Source: Comamonadaceae bacterium
GTDB taxonomy: Bacteria > Pseudomonadota > Gammaproteobacteria > Burkholderiales > Burkholderiaceae_C
Assembly: GCA_947445115.1 (NCBI GenBank)
Contig: CANFCG010000001.1
Coordinates: 62,001 to 126,000, forward strand
DNA: 64,000 nt
Reading direction: 5' to 3'
In this document: one piece after another, positions 47,121 through 56,204 of the stretch
How the letters are laid out: each line of letters begins with the position of its first letter
Numbering within the stretch: the first letter of the stretch is position 1
Program-made: the position numbers and the translations under genes
The notes under the pieces: generated by a model
What the model was told of the DNA's origin: nothing
The model's input: only the letters and a program-made list of their open reading frames with translations
The model's database searches: none

Positions 47121-47393
47121 TCATCCCCCTGTCACCGGCGGAAAGAAAGCGACTTCGCAGCCATCGGCCAGGCCGGCTGACTCCTCGCACATGACTTGAT
47201 CGAGCGCCGTGCGAACGGACTTGCCACGAGCTAGCGCATCAGCATACGGCGCGCCTTTAGCAATGAGGGCATCTCGCAAAGCCATAACCGACGTGGCTTG
47301 CAGGCCACTCAGCGAAATCGATTCAAAACTCACACCGATTGCTTCGCGAATCGAAGCAAAATATTTGACCGTAATCTTGATCGCTTGGCTCAT
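47121..47393 (-). CDS. moaD: Molybdopterin synthase sulfur carrier subunit
   Basis: The 90-residue ubiquitin-like protein ends in the required Gly-Gly (FFPPVTGG), the site of thiocarboxylation. The beta-grasp core is KITVKYFASIREAIGVS. It overlaps moeA by 4 bp and leads into moaE. Together with MoaE it inserts the dithiolene sulfurs of molybdopterin. Confidence 0.95.
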   Translation of the reverse strand: MSQAIKITVKYFASIREAIGVSFESISLSGLQATSVMALRDALIAKGAPYADALARGKSVRTALDQVMCEESAGLADGCEVAFFPPVTGG

Positions 47394-48637
47394 TTCAAAA
47401 ACTCCGCAAACGAGAGGTATGAAACCATATCGCCACGCTGAATCGTTTGACCCGCCGCGTTGTCTACCAAGCCATCACCCCACACAGCAGACGTTAAAAC
47501 CCCCGAGCTTTGGTTGGGGAATAAATCGAGTCCACCATCAACATTTCGACGCACACGCAAAAACTCGCGGCGCTTGTCAGCGCGTGGTACATCAAAGTCA
47601 GCACGAAGTAGGGTTGCAGGCGGCATTGCCTGCAAAGCCATATTCGACGTGTCTTGCATCTGAAGTAAGAGTGGGCGAACGAGCAATAAAAAAGTGACAA
47701 GACTTGAGACAGGATTGCCGGGCAGACCGACGAAGTGAGTTTTATCTACCCGTCCAAAGGCAAACGGCTTGCCAGGCTTCATGGCAATTTGCCAAAGATG
47801 GAGTTCACCCAGCGCCTGCACCGCCGGCTTGATGTGATCTTCTTCACCAACCGACACGCCGCCACTGGTCAAAATCAAATCATGCTCAGCCGCCGCGTTG
47901 GATAAGGCTTGCTTTGTTGCTGCCAAATCATCGGGCACGATACCTAGATCGGTTACTTCGCAGCCCATGCGCACCAGCAGCGCCCGCAAAAAGTATCGGT
48001 TGGAGTTGTAAATGCTGCCAGCCTTCATATCCGCTGGCGCAACCGATCCTGGCATCACCAGTTCGTCACCCGTTGAAAACAAAGCCACGCGGGGCTTGGC
48101 GGCGACTTTTAAATTCGCCATGCCGACGCTGGCAGCTAGTCCTAATTCGGCTGGTGAGAGCCGCGTTCCTCGTGCGAGCACAACTGCCCCACACTCAACA
48201 TCCTCCCCCGCACGCCTTATCCACTGTGCCTTTGCGGGCACTACGTTGATACGAATCGTCGGCACGCCGTCAACTAAGCCTAAGTCCGTGCAATCCTCCT
48301 GCATCACCACAGCATCCGCACCAAACGGAATAGGTGCACCTGTAAAAATTCGCGCAGCCTCCCCCTCTGGTAAGGCAGATGGGGAGTGACCTGCGGGCAC
48401 GCGTAGCCTGCAAGGGAGAGTCCATGAGGCTTGCGACGAACGCACCGCATAACCATCCATACTGGAGTTATCAAAAGCAGGGACTTGCAACTCAGACACG
48501 ACGTCTTCGGCCAGCATACGGCCATCAGCATCAAAGGTGGAAACCGACTCCGTGCAACCTAGCGATGAGGCGCTTGCCAGCAATTGCGCCAGCGCGTCAT
48601 CCAGTGAAAGAAGCGAAGGACGAGTAGCCACGCGCAT
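47390..48637 (-). CDS. moeA: Molybdopterin molybdenumtransferase MoeA
   Basis: The 415-residue protein inserts molybdate into adenylylated molybdopterin. Features: SLDDALAQLL, the FDNSSMDGYAVR motif, VPAGHSPSALPEGEAARIFTGAPIPFGADAVVMQEDC, VALFSTGDELV, NSNRYFLRALL, LILTSGGVSVGEEDH, FVGLPGNPVSSLVTF. A GTG one codon earlier is possible. It starts a few bases after the thrC stop, and moaD follows with overlap. Confidence 0.95.
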   Translation of the reverse strand: MRVATRPSLLSLDDALAQLLASASSLGCTESVSTFDADGRMLAEDVVSELQVPAFDNSSMDGYAVRSSQASWTLPCRLRVPAGHSPSALPEGEAARIFTGAPIPFGADAVVMQEDCTDLGLVDGVPTIRINVVPAKAQWIRRAGEDVECGAVVLARGTRLSPAELGLAASVGMANLKVAAKPRVALFSTGDELVMPGSVAPADMKAGSIYNSNRYFLRALLVRMGCEVTDLGIVPDDLAATKQALSNAAAEHDLILTSGGVSVGEEDHIKPAVQALGELHLWQIAMKPGKPFAFGRVDKTHFVGLPGNPVSSLVTFLLLVRPLLLQMQDTSNMALQAMPPATLLRADFDVPRADKRREFLRVRRNVDGGLDLFPNQSSGVLTSAVWGDGLVDNAAGQTIQRGDMVSYLSFAEFLK

Positions 48638-48644
48638 CACGGTT

Positions 48645-50078
48645 TCAATCGCACACTTTGGCGATATAGGCTTTGATGGTGGCTACATCGGCGGGCATAT
48701 TCAGCACACGCTTGGGCAACGCTTCGATGCCTTCAAACTGCACAGGGCGCGTAGGTTCAACACCCAGCGCTTCCACAATCGTGCTGGCAAATTTAATAGG
48801 CAATGCAGTTTCTAAAACAATCATCGGAACGTTTGGCTGCGGATACTTAGCCAAAAATTCATGCGCCACTTTCACGCCATCGGCTGTGTGGGTGTCGATC
48901 ATCACGCCATGCGTTTCATAAGTTGATTTGATTGTGGCAAGGCGATCAGCGTGGGTGCTGCGACCCGATGCAAAGCCATACTGGGTGAGGGCTGCAGCGA
49001 TGCCATTACTTAGATCGAATTGCCCTGTTTTGCTGAGTTGCTCGCCAAAAAGAGACTTCACTTTAGCCCCATCTCGGTTCAACATATCGAACACAAAACG
49101 CTCAAAATTACTGGCCTTGCTGATGTCCATTGATGGACTTGATGTCTCATGTGTATCCACAGTGCCGCGCACGTGGTACACACCTGTTTTAAAGAACTCA
49201 TCCAGCACGTCGTTCTCATTCGTTGCAACCACCAGCGTCTGAATAGGCAAGCCCATCATGCGTGCCACATGGCCCGCGCAGACATTGCCGAAGTTGCCCG
49301 ATGGCACGGTGAAGGAAACTTTCTGCTCATCTTTGTTTGTCGCTTGGAAATATCCCGCAAAGTAATACACCACCTGCGCCAAAAGTCGTGCCCAGTTGAT
49401 CGAGTTCACCGTGCCGATTTTGTATTTCGCTTTGAAAGCCGCGTCATTGCTCACGGCCTTAACCAAATCTTGGCAGTCGTCAAACACGCCCTCAATCGCA
49501 ATGTTGTGGATGTTCTCATCCATCAAGCTAAACATTTGCGCTTGCTGGAATGGGCTCATGCGCCCTGCTGGCGATGTCATAAACACGCGCACGCCGCGCT
49601 TGCCGCGCATGGCATATTCAGCGGCAGAGCCCGTGTCGCCGCTGGTCGCGCCAAAGATGTTAAGTGTCTCGCCACGCCGCGCCAGCTCATATTCGAACAG
49701 ATTGCCGAGCAACTGCATCGCCATGTCTTTAAACGCCAGCGTCGGGCCATTGGATAGCGCTTGCAAATAAAAGCCATCATCCAATTGTTTGAGCGGCACG
49801 ATGTCCTTCGTCCCGTACACAGCTTCAGTGTAGGTCTTGCGGCACAGTGCCAAGAGGTCAGCGCTTGGGATGTCATTGATATACAGCGACAAGATTTCGA
49901 ACGCCAAATCGGCATAGCCCTTGGTCTGCCACACTGCGCGAAGCCTTGCCAGCTCTGGCTTGCCGAGCATTGGATAGTTTTCAGGCAGATAGAGTCCACC
50001 ATCAGGCGCAAGACCTTCCAGCAAGATTTCACAAAACTGTTTGCGGTCATGGTGGCCGCGTGTTGATAGGTATTTCAT
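48645..50078 (-). CDS. thrC: Threonine synthase
   Basis: The 477-residue PLP enzyme converts O-phosphohomoserine to threonine. It has MKYLSTRG, APDGGLYLPE, the PLP lysine in GPTLAFKDMAMQLLGNLFEY, ATSGDTGSAAEYAMRGK and FTVPSGNFGNVCAGHVARMMGLPI. The frame is open to 50099 but the ATG at 50078 gives the family start. The gene is separated from hom by a MORN-repeat gene and a hydrolase gene, which is unusual; its relatives normally follow hom directly. moeA follows closely. Confidence 0.96.
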   Translation of the reverse strand: MKYLSTRGHHDRKQFCEILLEGLAPDGGLYLPENYPMLGKPELARLRAVWQTKGYADLAFEILSLYINDIPSADLLALCRKTYTEAVYGTKDIVPLKQLDDGFYLQALSNGPTLAFKDMAMQLLGNLFEYELARRGETLNIFGATSGDTGSAAEYAMRGKRGVRVFMTSPAGRMSPFQQAQMFSLMDENIHNIAIEGVFDDCQDLVKAVSNDAAFKAKYKIGTVNSINWARLLAQVVYYFAGYFQATNKDEQKVSFTVPSGNFGNVCAGHVARMMGLPIQTLVVATNENDVLDEFFKTGVYHVRGTVDTHETSSPSMDISKASNFERFVFDMLNRDGAKVKSLFGEQLSKTGQFDLSNGIAAALTQYGFASGRSTHADRLATIKSTYETHGVMIDTHTADGVKVAHEFLAKYPQPNVPMIVLETALPIKFASTIVEALGVEPTRPVQFEGIEALPKRVLNMPADVATIKAYIAKVCD

Positions 50079-50089
50079 TCTTTTTCTCG

Positions 50090-51373
50090 TCAATGACAAA
50101 GACTTCCCGCAGTACGGGCATTACATTTTTGCAACCATTCCATGCATTGAGATTTCGTCACATAAGACGCAAGCAAATCCCAAGGCACATTATCTTGGCG
50201 TATACGCAAAGGATCAATTTTTGCTAATGGTCCATGCGTATCTGTCGGCCCCTCGGTACTGCAATAAGGTTCGCTGTGTTCCTTTTGTGCCACGTAAGCA
50301 AAATAAATTTTGTCACTAGCAGAAGGTACATAGGGACGTGGTTGCGCTGTGCTAGCGCTCGAGTCTGCGTTTGAATTCGAACCGCTAGGCCTTGCCTGCG
50401 TGGCCGAAGCCTGTTGCGCGCGAAGTTGATTCAAAGCCTGCGCCTGCCCGTCGGTAGCCATATCATTTCCAAACGCCGTTAATACTTTAACTTTGGACTG
50501 CGCATCGATCTTTGAGCCGCCAACTACGCCAACCACTGCAATGCTAACTATGGCTTTACCCAACCAATTAGACGGGCTACTCTTAGACGCTTGCGCACCT
50601 GCACTCCCTGTTCTTGCCTCTTCCATGGCTTCATCGTACATACCAAATTGGCCCTTTTTCACCGCGCCATTTTTTGCTGTGTATTGACCCATGCCCTGGA
50701 AATACCCCCCAAAAAACTCCCCAACATAAGTACCCTGCGTATAGTTCAGCGTGCCATGACCAGAAAATAAATCATTGACATAATTCCCCTGATATCGATC
50801 ACCGTTTGCAAAAATTTGCACACCCGATCCATTGCGCTTGCCTTTAAGCCAACTGCCTATATATTTTTCACCCGTGTTAAGTAACAGGGTTCCAGCACCC
50901 TGATATTCTCCCGCTACCCAGTCGCCTTCGTAACGACCTTCTGGATAAGTGCGGACCCCTTTGCCTGCTCTTTGATTTTCAACAAAATCCCCTACGTAGC
51001 CATATCCATTTGCAGCCATAAATGCGCCCTTACCCTGAAACATCCCTTTAGACAACTCTCCTTTGTACGTGACATTGCCGCCGCTCAAAAAAATAGTCAA
51101 CATGCCCCGCCCCTCATACTGAGCATTTAAAAGTGACCCTTCATATTGCATGTAAAGCGTGCCGTTTTTAAAGTATTTGAGAATACCTGCTCCGCTGCCT
51201 TTTCCGCTTCGGCATTCACCTGACCATTTCGCCGTCATCAATGCAGAATCGTCATCAAACCAAACTTGGCATCCTGTTGATTTATCGGATAACCAGTCAG
51301 CGGCTTGCGCTGGCAGCAAAAAAAATAAAAGCGAAACCGAAAAAATGATCGCGTGCGTCGATAGATATTTCAT
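50090..51373 (-). CDS. Secreted MORN-repeat protein
   Basis: The 427-residue protein has a signal peptide (MKYLSTHAIIFSVSLLFFLLPAQA-A) and about eight MORN-type repeats between residues 45 and 240, of the kind YEGRGMLTIF, YVGDFVENQRAGKGV, YEGDWVAGEYQGAG, YIGSWLKGKRNGSGV, YQGNYVNDLFSGHGTL, YVGEFFGGYFQGMGQY. A short hydrophobic segment (AIVSIAVVGVVGG) and a Ser/Ala/Gln linker follow, then a C-terminal domain with four cysteines. No function is recognised; MORN repeats bind lipids or proteins. It lies between thrC and a hydrolase and seems inserted into the hom-thrC operon. Confidence 0.82.
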   Translation of the reverse strand: MKYLSTHAIIFSVSLLFFLLPAQAADWLSDKSTGCQVWFDDDSALMTAKWSGECRSGKGSGAGILKYFKNGTLYMQYEGSLLNAQYEGRGMLTIFLSGGNVTYKGELSKGMFQGKGAFMAANGYGYVGDFVENQRAGKGVRTYPEGRYEGDWVAGEYQGAGTLLLNTGEKYIGSWLKGKRNGSGVQIFANGDRYQGNYVNDLFSGHGTLNYTQGTYVGEFFGGYFQGMGQYTAKNGAVKKGQFGMYDEAMEEARTGSAGAQASKSSPSNWLGKAIVSIAVVGVVGGSKIDAQSKVKVLTAFGNDMATDGQAQALNQLRAQQASATQARPSGSNSNADSSASTAQPRPYVPSASDKIYFAYVAQKEHSEPYCSTEGPTDTHGPLAKIDPLRIRQDNVPWDLLASYVTKSQCMEWLQKCNARTAGSLCH

Positions 51374-51383
51374 GCTTCAGTCT

Positions 51384-52169
51384 TCAATTTGGATTCCCGC
51401 CTTCGCGGGAATGACGGCGGGTTATCGGCTCGCTTAGTAATATATTTACTAATGCTTGCGGGTGGCTCACCATCGCATCGTGACCACAAGCCAGCTCCAC
51501 AAACTGCCACGATTTGTCGGCCCGTACACGTTCGCGCGAGACTTCAATTGTCGCAAGCGCTGGGCTATTGCAATTGATAAATGTTCTGGGAAACCTTGCT
51601 AGACGTGGCTCGTCAAAGGACTGCCCATCCAAATACACACCCAGCGGCTGCGGCGTTTGGCGGCGATTGACCCAAGCTGCGTCATCGCCCGAGAGGCCAA
51701 ACACGCTCGCATCGGGCGGCGGAAAAGCATCCACGCCGTGCAACTTGCCGAAGTCTTTGGCCGCTTGGGTTCTCGCCGTGATAACCTCCGGCGCATGTGT
51801 GCTCGACCAGCTCTCACCGCTTTTGGGAACGACCGCATCAAGGTACACGAGGTGCTGTAAGGTCACTTTGCCAGCATTCAGTAATGCTTCTGCAACGCCT
51901 GTAATCACGCGGCCGCCATAACTGTGTCCGACTAAAACGATGTTTGTCAGCTCCTCGGATTCAATCAGTCCGAGTACGTCATTGATGTGGGTCGTCAGAT
52001 TGATGTCGTTTGATAACAAATGCGCCCGCTCGCCCACGCCCGTGAGTGTGACGGCATGCGCGTCATAGCCTGCGCGGCGCAAGATCGGCAACACGCGCGA
52101 CCAGCACCAAGCGCCGTGCCATGAGCCGTGCACCAATACGAATGTTGGGACAACCGTGAGTTTCGTCAT
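51384..52169 (-). CDS. Alpha/beta hydrolase with repeat-derived C-terminus
   Basis: The 261-residue alpha/beta hydrolase has an oxyanion region VLVHGSWHGAWCW, the nucleophile elbow GHSYGG (Ser) and a C-terminal His in CGHDAMVSHP. It resembles plant-type esterase/methylketone-synthase-like bacterial hydrolases; substrate unknown. The last residues, [11 protein letters not shown], are encoded by a palindromic repeat that also supplies the stop codon, so the original end was replaced. The ATG at 52169 is preferred to a TTG three codons earlier. Confidence 0.85.
   Translation of the reverse strand: MTKLTVVPTFVLVHGSWHGAWCWSRVLPILRRAGYDAHAVTLTGVGERAHLLSNDINLTTHINDVLGLIESEELTNIVLVGHSYGGRVITGVAEALLNAGKVTLQHLVYLDAVVPKSGESWSSTHAPEVITARTQAAKDFGKLHGVDAFPPPDASVFGLSGDDAAWVNRRQTPQPLGVYLDGQSFDEPRLARFPRTFINCNSPALATIEVSRERVRADKSWQFVELACGHDAMVSHPQALVNILLSEPITRRHSREGGNPN
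51391..51415. repeat. Palindromic repeat, copy 6
   Basis: Complete copy of the ATTCCCGCCTTCGCGGGAAT palindrome with GG and GAC flanks. It forms the last codons of the alpha/beta hydrolase gene and lies 18 bp upstream of the MORN-repeat gene start. Confidence 0.88.
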
Positions 52170-52186
52170 GTTAGCCAAACCCGCAC

Positions 52187-53506
52187 TTAAGCGAGCTCTT
52201 CCTTACGGATTTTGACCACACTACCCAGCACACTGGAAAGCGCCTCAACTTGGCGCAAAGCCATACCCACTTTTCCTTCTACGCAGTCGTGAGTCAAAAT
52301 AATGAGATCAGTTTGGTTTTCTCCGTCTTTGGCTTCTTTTTGAATCACCGCGTCAATGCTGATGCCCTGCTCGGCCAAAATGCCCGTGACTTTTGCCAGC
52401 ACACCCGCTTCGTCCGCCACGCGCATACGCAGGTAAAAGCTTGTCACCACTTGTTCGATTGGCAGAATTGGCAAAGCAGAAACGCTCGATGGCTGGAAGG
52501 CCAATGCGGGCGTGGCTTGCGAGGCATTACCCGTCATGCGGGCAATATCCACAAGGTCTGCGACGACGGCGCTAGCGGTGGGCTCAGAGCCCGCGCCCTT
52601 GCCGTAGTACAGCGTCGTACCGACGGCATCGCCCTGCACCATCACGGCGTTCATTGCGCCTTCGACGTTGGCGATTAAGCGCTTGGTTGGAATCAACGTC
52701 GGATGGACGCGTAGCTCGATGCCGCTCTCCACACGCTTAGCAATGCCAAGTAACTTGATGCGATAGCCGAGCTGCTCGGCATATTTGATGTCTTCAGCCC
52801 CCAGCTTGGTGATGCCTTCAACGTAGGCTTTATCAAATTGGACAGGAATGCCAAACGCCATCGCGGACATCAGCGTGACCTTGTGCGCGGCGTCCACGCC
52901 TTCAATGTCAAAGGTCGGGTCGGTTTCGGCGTAGCCCAAGCCTTGAGCGGCTTTCAAGGCAGTAGCAAAATCTTGTCCCTTGTCGCGCATCTCAGACAAG
53001 ATGAAGTTGGTCGTGCCATTGATGATGCCCGCCACCCATTGAATGCGATTTGCAGTCAAGCCTTCGCGCAATGTTTTGATAATGGGAATGCCGCCAGCAA
53101 CAGCGGCTTCAAACAGAACCATCACGCCAGCACCATTGCGCGCCTTAGCCGCAGCCGAAAAAATTTCATCACCATGAACGGCCAACAAAGCTTTATTAGC
53201 CGTGACCACGTGCTTGCCCGCCGCGATGGCTTCCAGCACTAGCGCTTTGGCAATACCGTAGCCACCAATAAGCTCGATGACGACATCAATCTCAGGATTC
53301 GCAATCACGGCGCGAGCGTCGCTCACCACCGCTGCTGCATTGCCCACCACGGCGCTGGCCCTTGCTGTATCGAGGTCGGCGACCATACTGATCTCGATGC
53401 CACGTCCTGTGCGGCGCACAATTTCTTCCTGATTACGCGTCAAAACCGTAAACACACCGCTGCCGACTGTGCCGATGCCGAGTAGTCCAACCTTCAATGC
53501 TTTCAT
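52187..53506 (-). CDS. hom: Homoserine dehydrogenase
   Basis: The 439-residue enzyme makes homoserine from aspartate semialdehyde. It has the NAD-binding start VGLLGIGTVGSGVF, VVTANKALLAVHG, FEAAVAGGIPIIKTLREGL, IINGTTNFILSEM, the catalytic YAETDPTFDIEGVDAAHKVTLMS and a C-terminal ACT domain (RMRVADEAGVLAKVTGILAEQGISIDAVIQ). It follows alaA by 24 bp. In this organism thrC is not the next gene. Confidence 0.96.
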   Translation of the reverse strand: MKALKVGLLGIGTVGSGVFTVLTRNQEEIVRRTGRGIEISMVADLDTARASAVVGNAAAVVSDARAVIANPEIDVVIELIGGYGIAKALVLEAIAAGKHVVTANKALLAVHGDEIFSAAAKARNGAGVMVLFEAAVAGGIPIIKTLREGLTANRIQWVAGIINGTTNFILSEMRDKGQDFATALKAAQGLGYAETDPTFDIEGVDAAHKVTLMSAMAFGIPVQFDKAYVEGITKLGAEDIKYAEQLGYRIKLLGIAKRVESGIELRVHPTLIPTKRLIANVEGAMNAVMVQGDAVGTTLYYGKGAGSEPTASAVVADLVDIARMTGNASQATPALAFQPSSVSALPILPIEQVVTSFYLRMRVADEAGVLAKVTGILAEQGISIDAVIQKEAKDGENQTDLIILTHDCVEGKVGMALRQVEALSSVLGSVVKIRKEELA

Positions 53507-53530
53507 TTTTCTTTTCTTTCTTTTATTTTG

Positions 53531-54757
53531 TTATTTGGCATGCCGCTTGCGGTACGTTTCTAAAAATTTTGCAATGCGCGTAATCGCTTCACGTAAGTCG
53601 TCTTCGTGTGGCAAAAACACAATCCGGAAATGGTTGTTGTCAATCCAGTTAAAGCCCGTCCCTTGCACAAGTAACACCTTGGTCTCTTGCAACAGCTCGT
53701 GAATAAATTCTTGATCGTCCTTAATCGGATACATCACAGGATCGAGCTTGGGAAACATGTACATCGCCGCGCTGGGCTTATTGCAAGTCACGCCAGGAAT
53801 CGCGGTGATGAGCTCATAAGCCAAGTCGCGCTGACGGCGCAAACGCCCCCCCTCACCGACCAAATCTTTGATCGTTTGATAACCACCGAGCGCCGTTTGA
53901 ATCCCCATTTGGCCGGGCACGTTGGCGCATAGCCGCATCGAGGTCAGCATGTTCAGCCCCTCAATGTAGTCCTTTGCGCCGCGCTTATCGCCCGACACCA
54001 CCAACCAACCCGCGCGGTAGCCGCAGGCACGGTAGCTTTTGCTCATGGAGTTAAACGTCAGCGTCAGAACATCGTCCGAGAGCGAACCAATGGCGGTGTG
54101 CTTGGCGTCGTCGTACAGCACCTTATCGTACACCTCATCGGCAAAAATGATGAGGTCGTGCTCACGTGCAATCGCAATCAAAGAGCGCAGCATGTCGTCG
54201 GAGTAAAGTGCGCCTGTCGGGTTGTTGGGGTTGATAACGACCAGCCCCTTGGTGCGCGGTGTGATCTTGGCGCGGATGTCATCCAAATTAGGCATCCAGC
54301 CGTTCGACTCATCGCAAATGTAGTGCACAGGATGACCGCCCGACAGGCTAACGGCGGCCGTCCACAGCGGATAGTCTGGCGTAGGCACCAGCATTTCGTC
54401 GCCATCGTTCATCAGCGCATTCACGGCCATCACGATCAGCTCGGATGCGCCATTACCAATGTAAACATCCTCAAGCGTCACGCCTTTGACGTGTTGCTCT
54501 TGCGAGTACTGCATCACCGCTTTGCGGGCGCTAAAAATACCCTTGCTGTCTGAGTACGCCGCTGCACTGGGTAGATTACGGATCATGTCCTGCCTGATTT
54601 CGTCTGGTGCGTCAAAGCCAAACGCACCCACGTTGCCGATGTTGAGTTTGATGATCGCGTGACCTTCGTCTTCCATCTTTTTGGCCGCGTCCATGACAGG
54701 GCCGCGAATGTCGTAACAGACGTTTTGAAGTTTGGTCGATTTTTGAATGGTTTTCAT
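53531..54757 (-). CDS. alaA: Glutamate-pyruvate aminotransferase AlaA-like
   Basis: The 408-residue class I aminotransferase has YDIRGPVMDAAKKMEDEGHAIIKLNIGN, VYIGNGASELIVMAVNALM, NPNNPTGALYS, FADEVYDKVLYD and the PLP lysine in FNSMSKSYRACGYRAGW. It fits the AlaA/valine-pyruvate type, supplying alanine from pyruvate and glutamate. It is first in the alaA-hom group. The divergent MTH938-like gene starts 23 bp away. Confidence 0.93.
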   Translation of the reverse strand: MKTIQKSTKLQNVCYDIRGPVMDAAKKMEDEGHAIIKLNIGNVGAFGFDAPDEIRQDMIRNLPSAAAYSDSKGIFSARKAVMQYSQEQHVKGVTLEDVYIGNGASELIVMAVNALMNDGDEMLVPTPDYPLWTAAVSLSGGHPVHYICDESNGWMPNLDDIRAKITPRTKGLVVINPNNPTGALYSDDMLRSLIAIAREHDLIIFADEVYDKVLYDDAKHTAIGSLSDDVLTLTFNSMSKSYRACGYRAGWLVVSGDKRGAKDYIEGLNMLTSMRLCANVPGQMGIQTALGGYQTIKDLVGEGGRLRRQRDLAYELITAIPGVTCNKPSAAMYMFPKLDPVMYPIKDDQEFIHELLQETKVLLVQGTGFNWIDNNHFRIVFLPHEDDLREAITRIAKFLETYRKRHAK

Positions 54758-54780
54758 AGGAGTGATTGTAAGATAGCCCC

Positions 54781-55155
54781 ATGAAATTCCAACCCGAAAA
54801 AACAGACGCCACCTTGATTACCGCCTATGACGCAAGCGGCATCCACGTGGGGCTAGAACGAATCGAGCAAAGCCTAGTCCTAGGCTCGCACGGCGAGCGC
54901 TTCGATTGGCAAGCCGCCAGCTTAGAAGATTTAACGGCTGAGCACTTTGAGCGGCTAGGCGCAAGCCAGCCAGAACTCATTATTTTTGGCAGCGGCGCAA
55001 AGCTACGGTTTGTTCATCCCAAGCTGCTAGCTGGCTTAATGCAAGCCCGTATTGGCGTAGAAACCATGGACACACCAGCAGCCTGCCGCACCTACAACAT
55101 CCTTGCCGGCGAAGGACGGCATGTGGTGGGGGCGTTTTTGATTGAAAAGACCTAA
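54781..55155 (+). CDS. MTH938/NDUFAF3-like domain protein
   Basis: The 124-residue protein has the DUF498/MTH938 features: ITAYDASGIHVGLERIEQSLVLGSHGE, ELIIFGSGAKLRFVHPKLLAGLMQARIGVETMDTPAACRTYNILAGEGRHVVGAFLIE. Mitochondrial NDUFAF3 helps complex I assembly; bacterial members are uncharacterised. It is the only plus-strand gene between bamD and the sigma factor. It ends 1 bp before the convergent hypothetical gene. Confidence 0.88.
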   Translation: MKFQPEKTDATLITAYDASGIHVGLERIEQSLVLGSHGERFDWQAASLEDLTAEHFERLGASQPELIIFGSGAKLRFVHPKLLAGLMQARIGVETMDTPAACRTYNILAGEGRHVVGAFLIEKT

Positions 55156-55653
55156 TTACGGCCTAACTTCGTGAACGATGCGATTTACTTCTTCCAAGGT
55201 AGGTGCTGGTACATCACCATTGACTGTAGGTCTTACATCTAGGGCGTTTGCAAAATGTGCGGCATTCTGAAGTCGTAGAGCCTCACCCCGCGTCGCCCGA
55301 AACGCCAACAAGAAAAACAACGCAAACACAAGGTCAATCACCGCCGCACCAGCAGCCAACGCCACCACCCGCCCCTGCGCATACAGCACCAGCACGGCAA
55401 CGCCAAAAGACAGCTTCTCAAAAGCCGCAGGCAGCATAAAGAGGCGGTAACGCACCACGTCCTTGGCAATCAACAAAAACGCAAATTGCCACGCCAGCGC
55501 AATGCCAAGGAAACCATAAAAATGCTCAGGATGATTAAGTGGCGGCGGGAAATCGATGCCGAGCTTCGCCTCCATAAAGTACTGCGGAAACACCGCGACG
55601 ATGCCGTAGATGGCGGCGACTAGAAAGACTCTTTTTGCGAAGCGTGTGTTCAT
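55156..55653 (-). CDS. Four-helix membrane protein of unknown function
   Basis: The 165-residue protein has four predicted membrane helices (FLVAAIYGIVAVFPQYFM, YGFLGIALAWQFAFLLIA, LSFGVAVLVLYAQG, ALAAGAAVIDLVFALFFLLAF) and a soluble tail (EVNRIVHEVRP). I do not recognise a family. The ATG at 55653 is used; a TTG four codons earlier has no better support. It is followed on the plus strand, tail to tail, by the MTH938-like gene. Confidence 0.7.
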   Translation of the reverse strand: MNTRFAKRVFLVAAIYGIVAVFPQYFMEAKLGIDFPPPLNHPEHFYGFLGIALAWQFAFLLIAKDVVRYRLFMLPAAFEKLSFGVAVLVLYAQGRVVALAAGAAVIDLVFALFFLLAFRATRGEALRLQNAAHFANALDVRPTVNGDVPAPTLEEVNRIVHEVRP

Positions 55654-55674
55654 GGTGAACTTCAAATAGCTACG

Positions 55675-56142
55675 TTATCCATGATGGAAAATCGGATCGG
55701 CACGATTCTCCTTGGATGGCTCCCACCAAGTTACATCACCGAGACTTAACGATGCATCGCCGATTAGTAAACGACGAGCAATCAAAATAATTTCAAACTG
55801 AGATTTTGCATCGGATTTGTTTTGCAAACGTTTACCTAGCTCAATTGCTAATTCGCTCGGCAGCCAAAGCGAGGCTTGAAATGAAAGTTTGTTTAATAAC
55901 GTTCGCTGCTCACGAGGTACAGTTTCTCCATGCGGAGTTCTCGCCCACTCTGCAAGTAATTCAGCAACAAGCTCCACCTTTTGTTTCTGATTCAGTTCAC
56001 GTTGAAAAAGTTCAAACTGCTTTTTATATTCATGCTCTATAGATGCTTTGAGGCGGGCTTTTATCCAATTTCGACTCAAAAATCCAACAATGGAAATTCC
56101 AGCAATCGAAAGAAGGGCTAATGAAATACCGCTTTCAAACAT
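55675..56142 (-). CDS. Small membrane-anchored protein of unknown function
   Basis: The 155-residue protein has one N-terminal membrane helix (ISLALLSIAGISIVGFLS), then a Lys/Glu/Gln-rich likely coiled coil (ARLKASIEHEYKKQFELFQRELNQKQKVELV split over residues 26-60) and a compact domain ending in WWEPSKENRADPIFHHG. The ATG at 56142 has a perfect AGGAG at good spacing; the frame upstream to 56166 lacks one. No family recognised. It lies between leuA and the four-helix protein gene. Confidence 0.72.
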   Translation of the reverse strand: MFESGISLALLSIAGISIVGFLSRNWIKARLKASIEHEYKKQFELFQRELNQKQKVELVAELLAEWARTPHGETVPREQRTLLNKLSFQASLWLPSELAIELGKRLQNKSDAKSQFEIILIARRLLIGDASLSLGDVTWWEPSKENRADPIFHHG

Positions 56143-56204
56143 AGTCACTCCTTTGACTCTCAACATAATGTGCGCCGCAATTTTTGCGGCAACATCATCT
56201 TATC

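Noticed and set aside
56174-56190. Perfect 7-bp GC hairpin after leuA
   Set aside because: No U-run on the minus strand, so it is not scored as a rho-independent terminator; it may only protect the 3' end.
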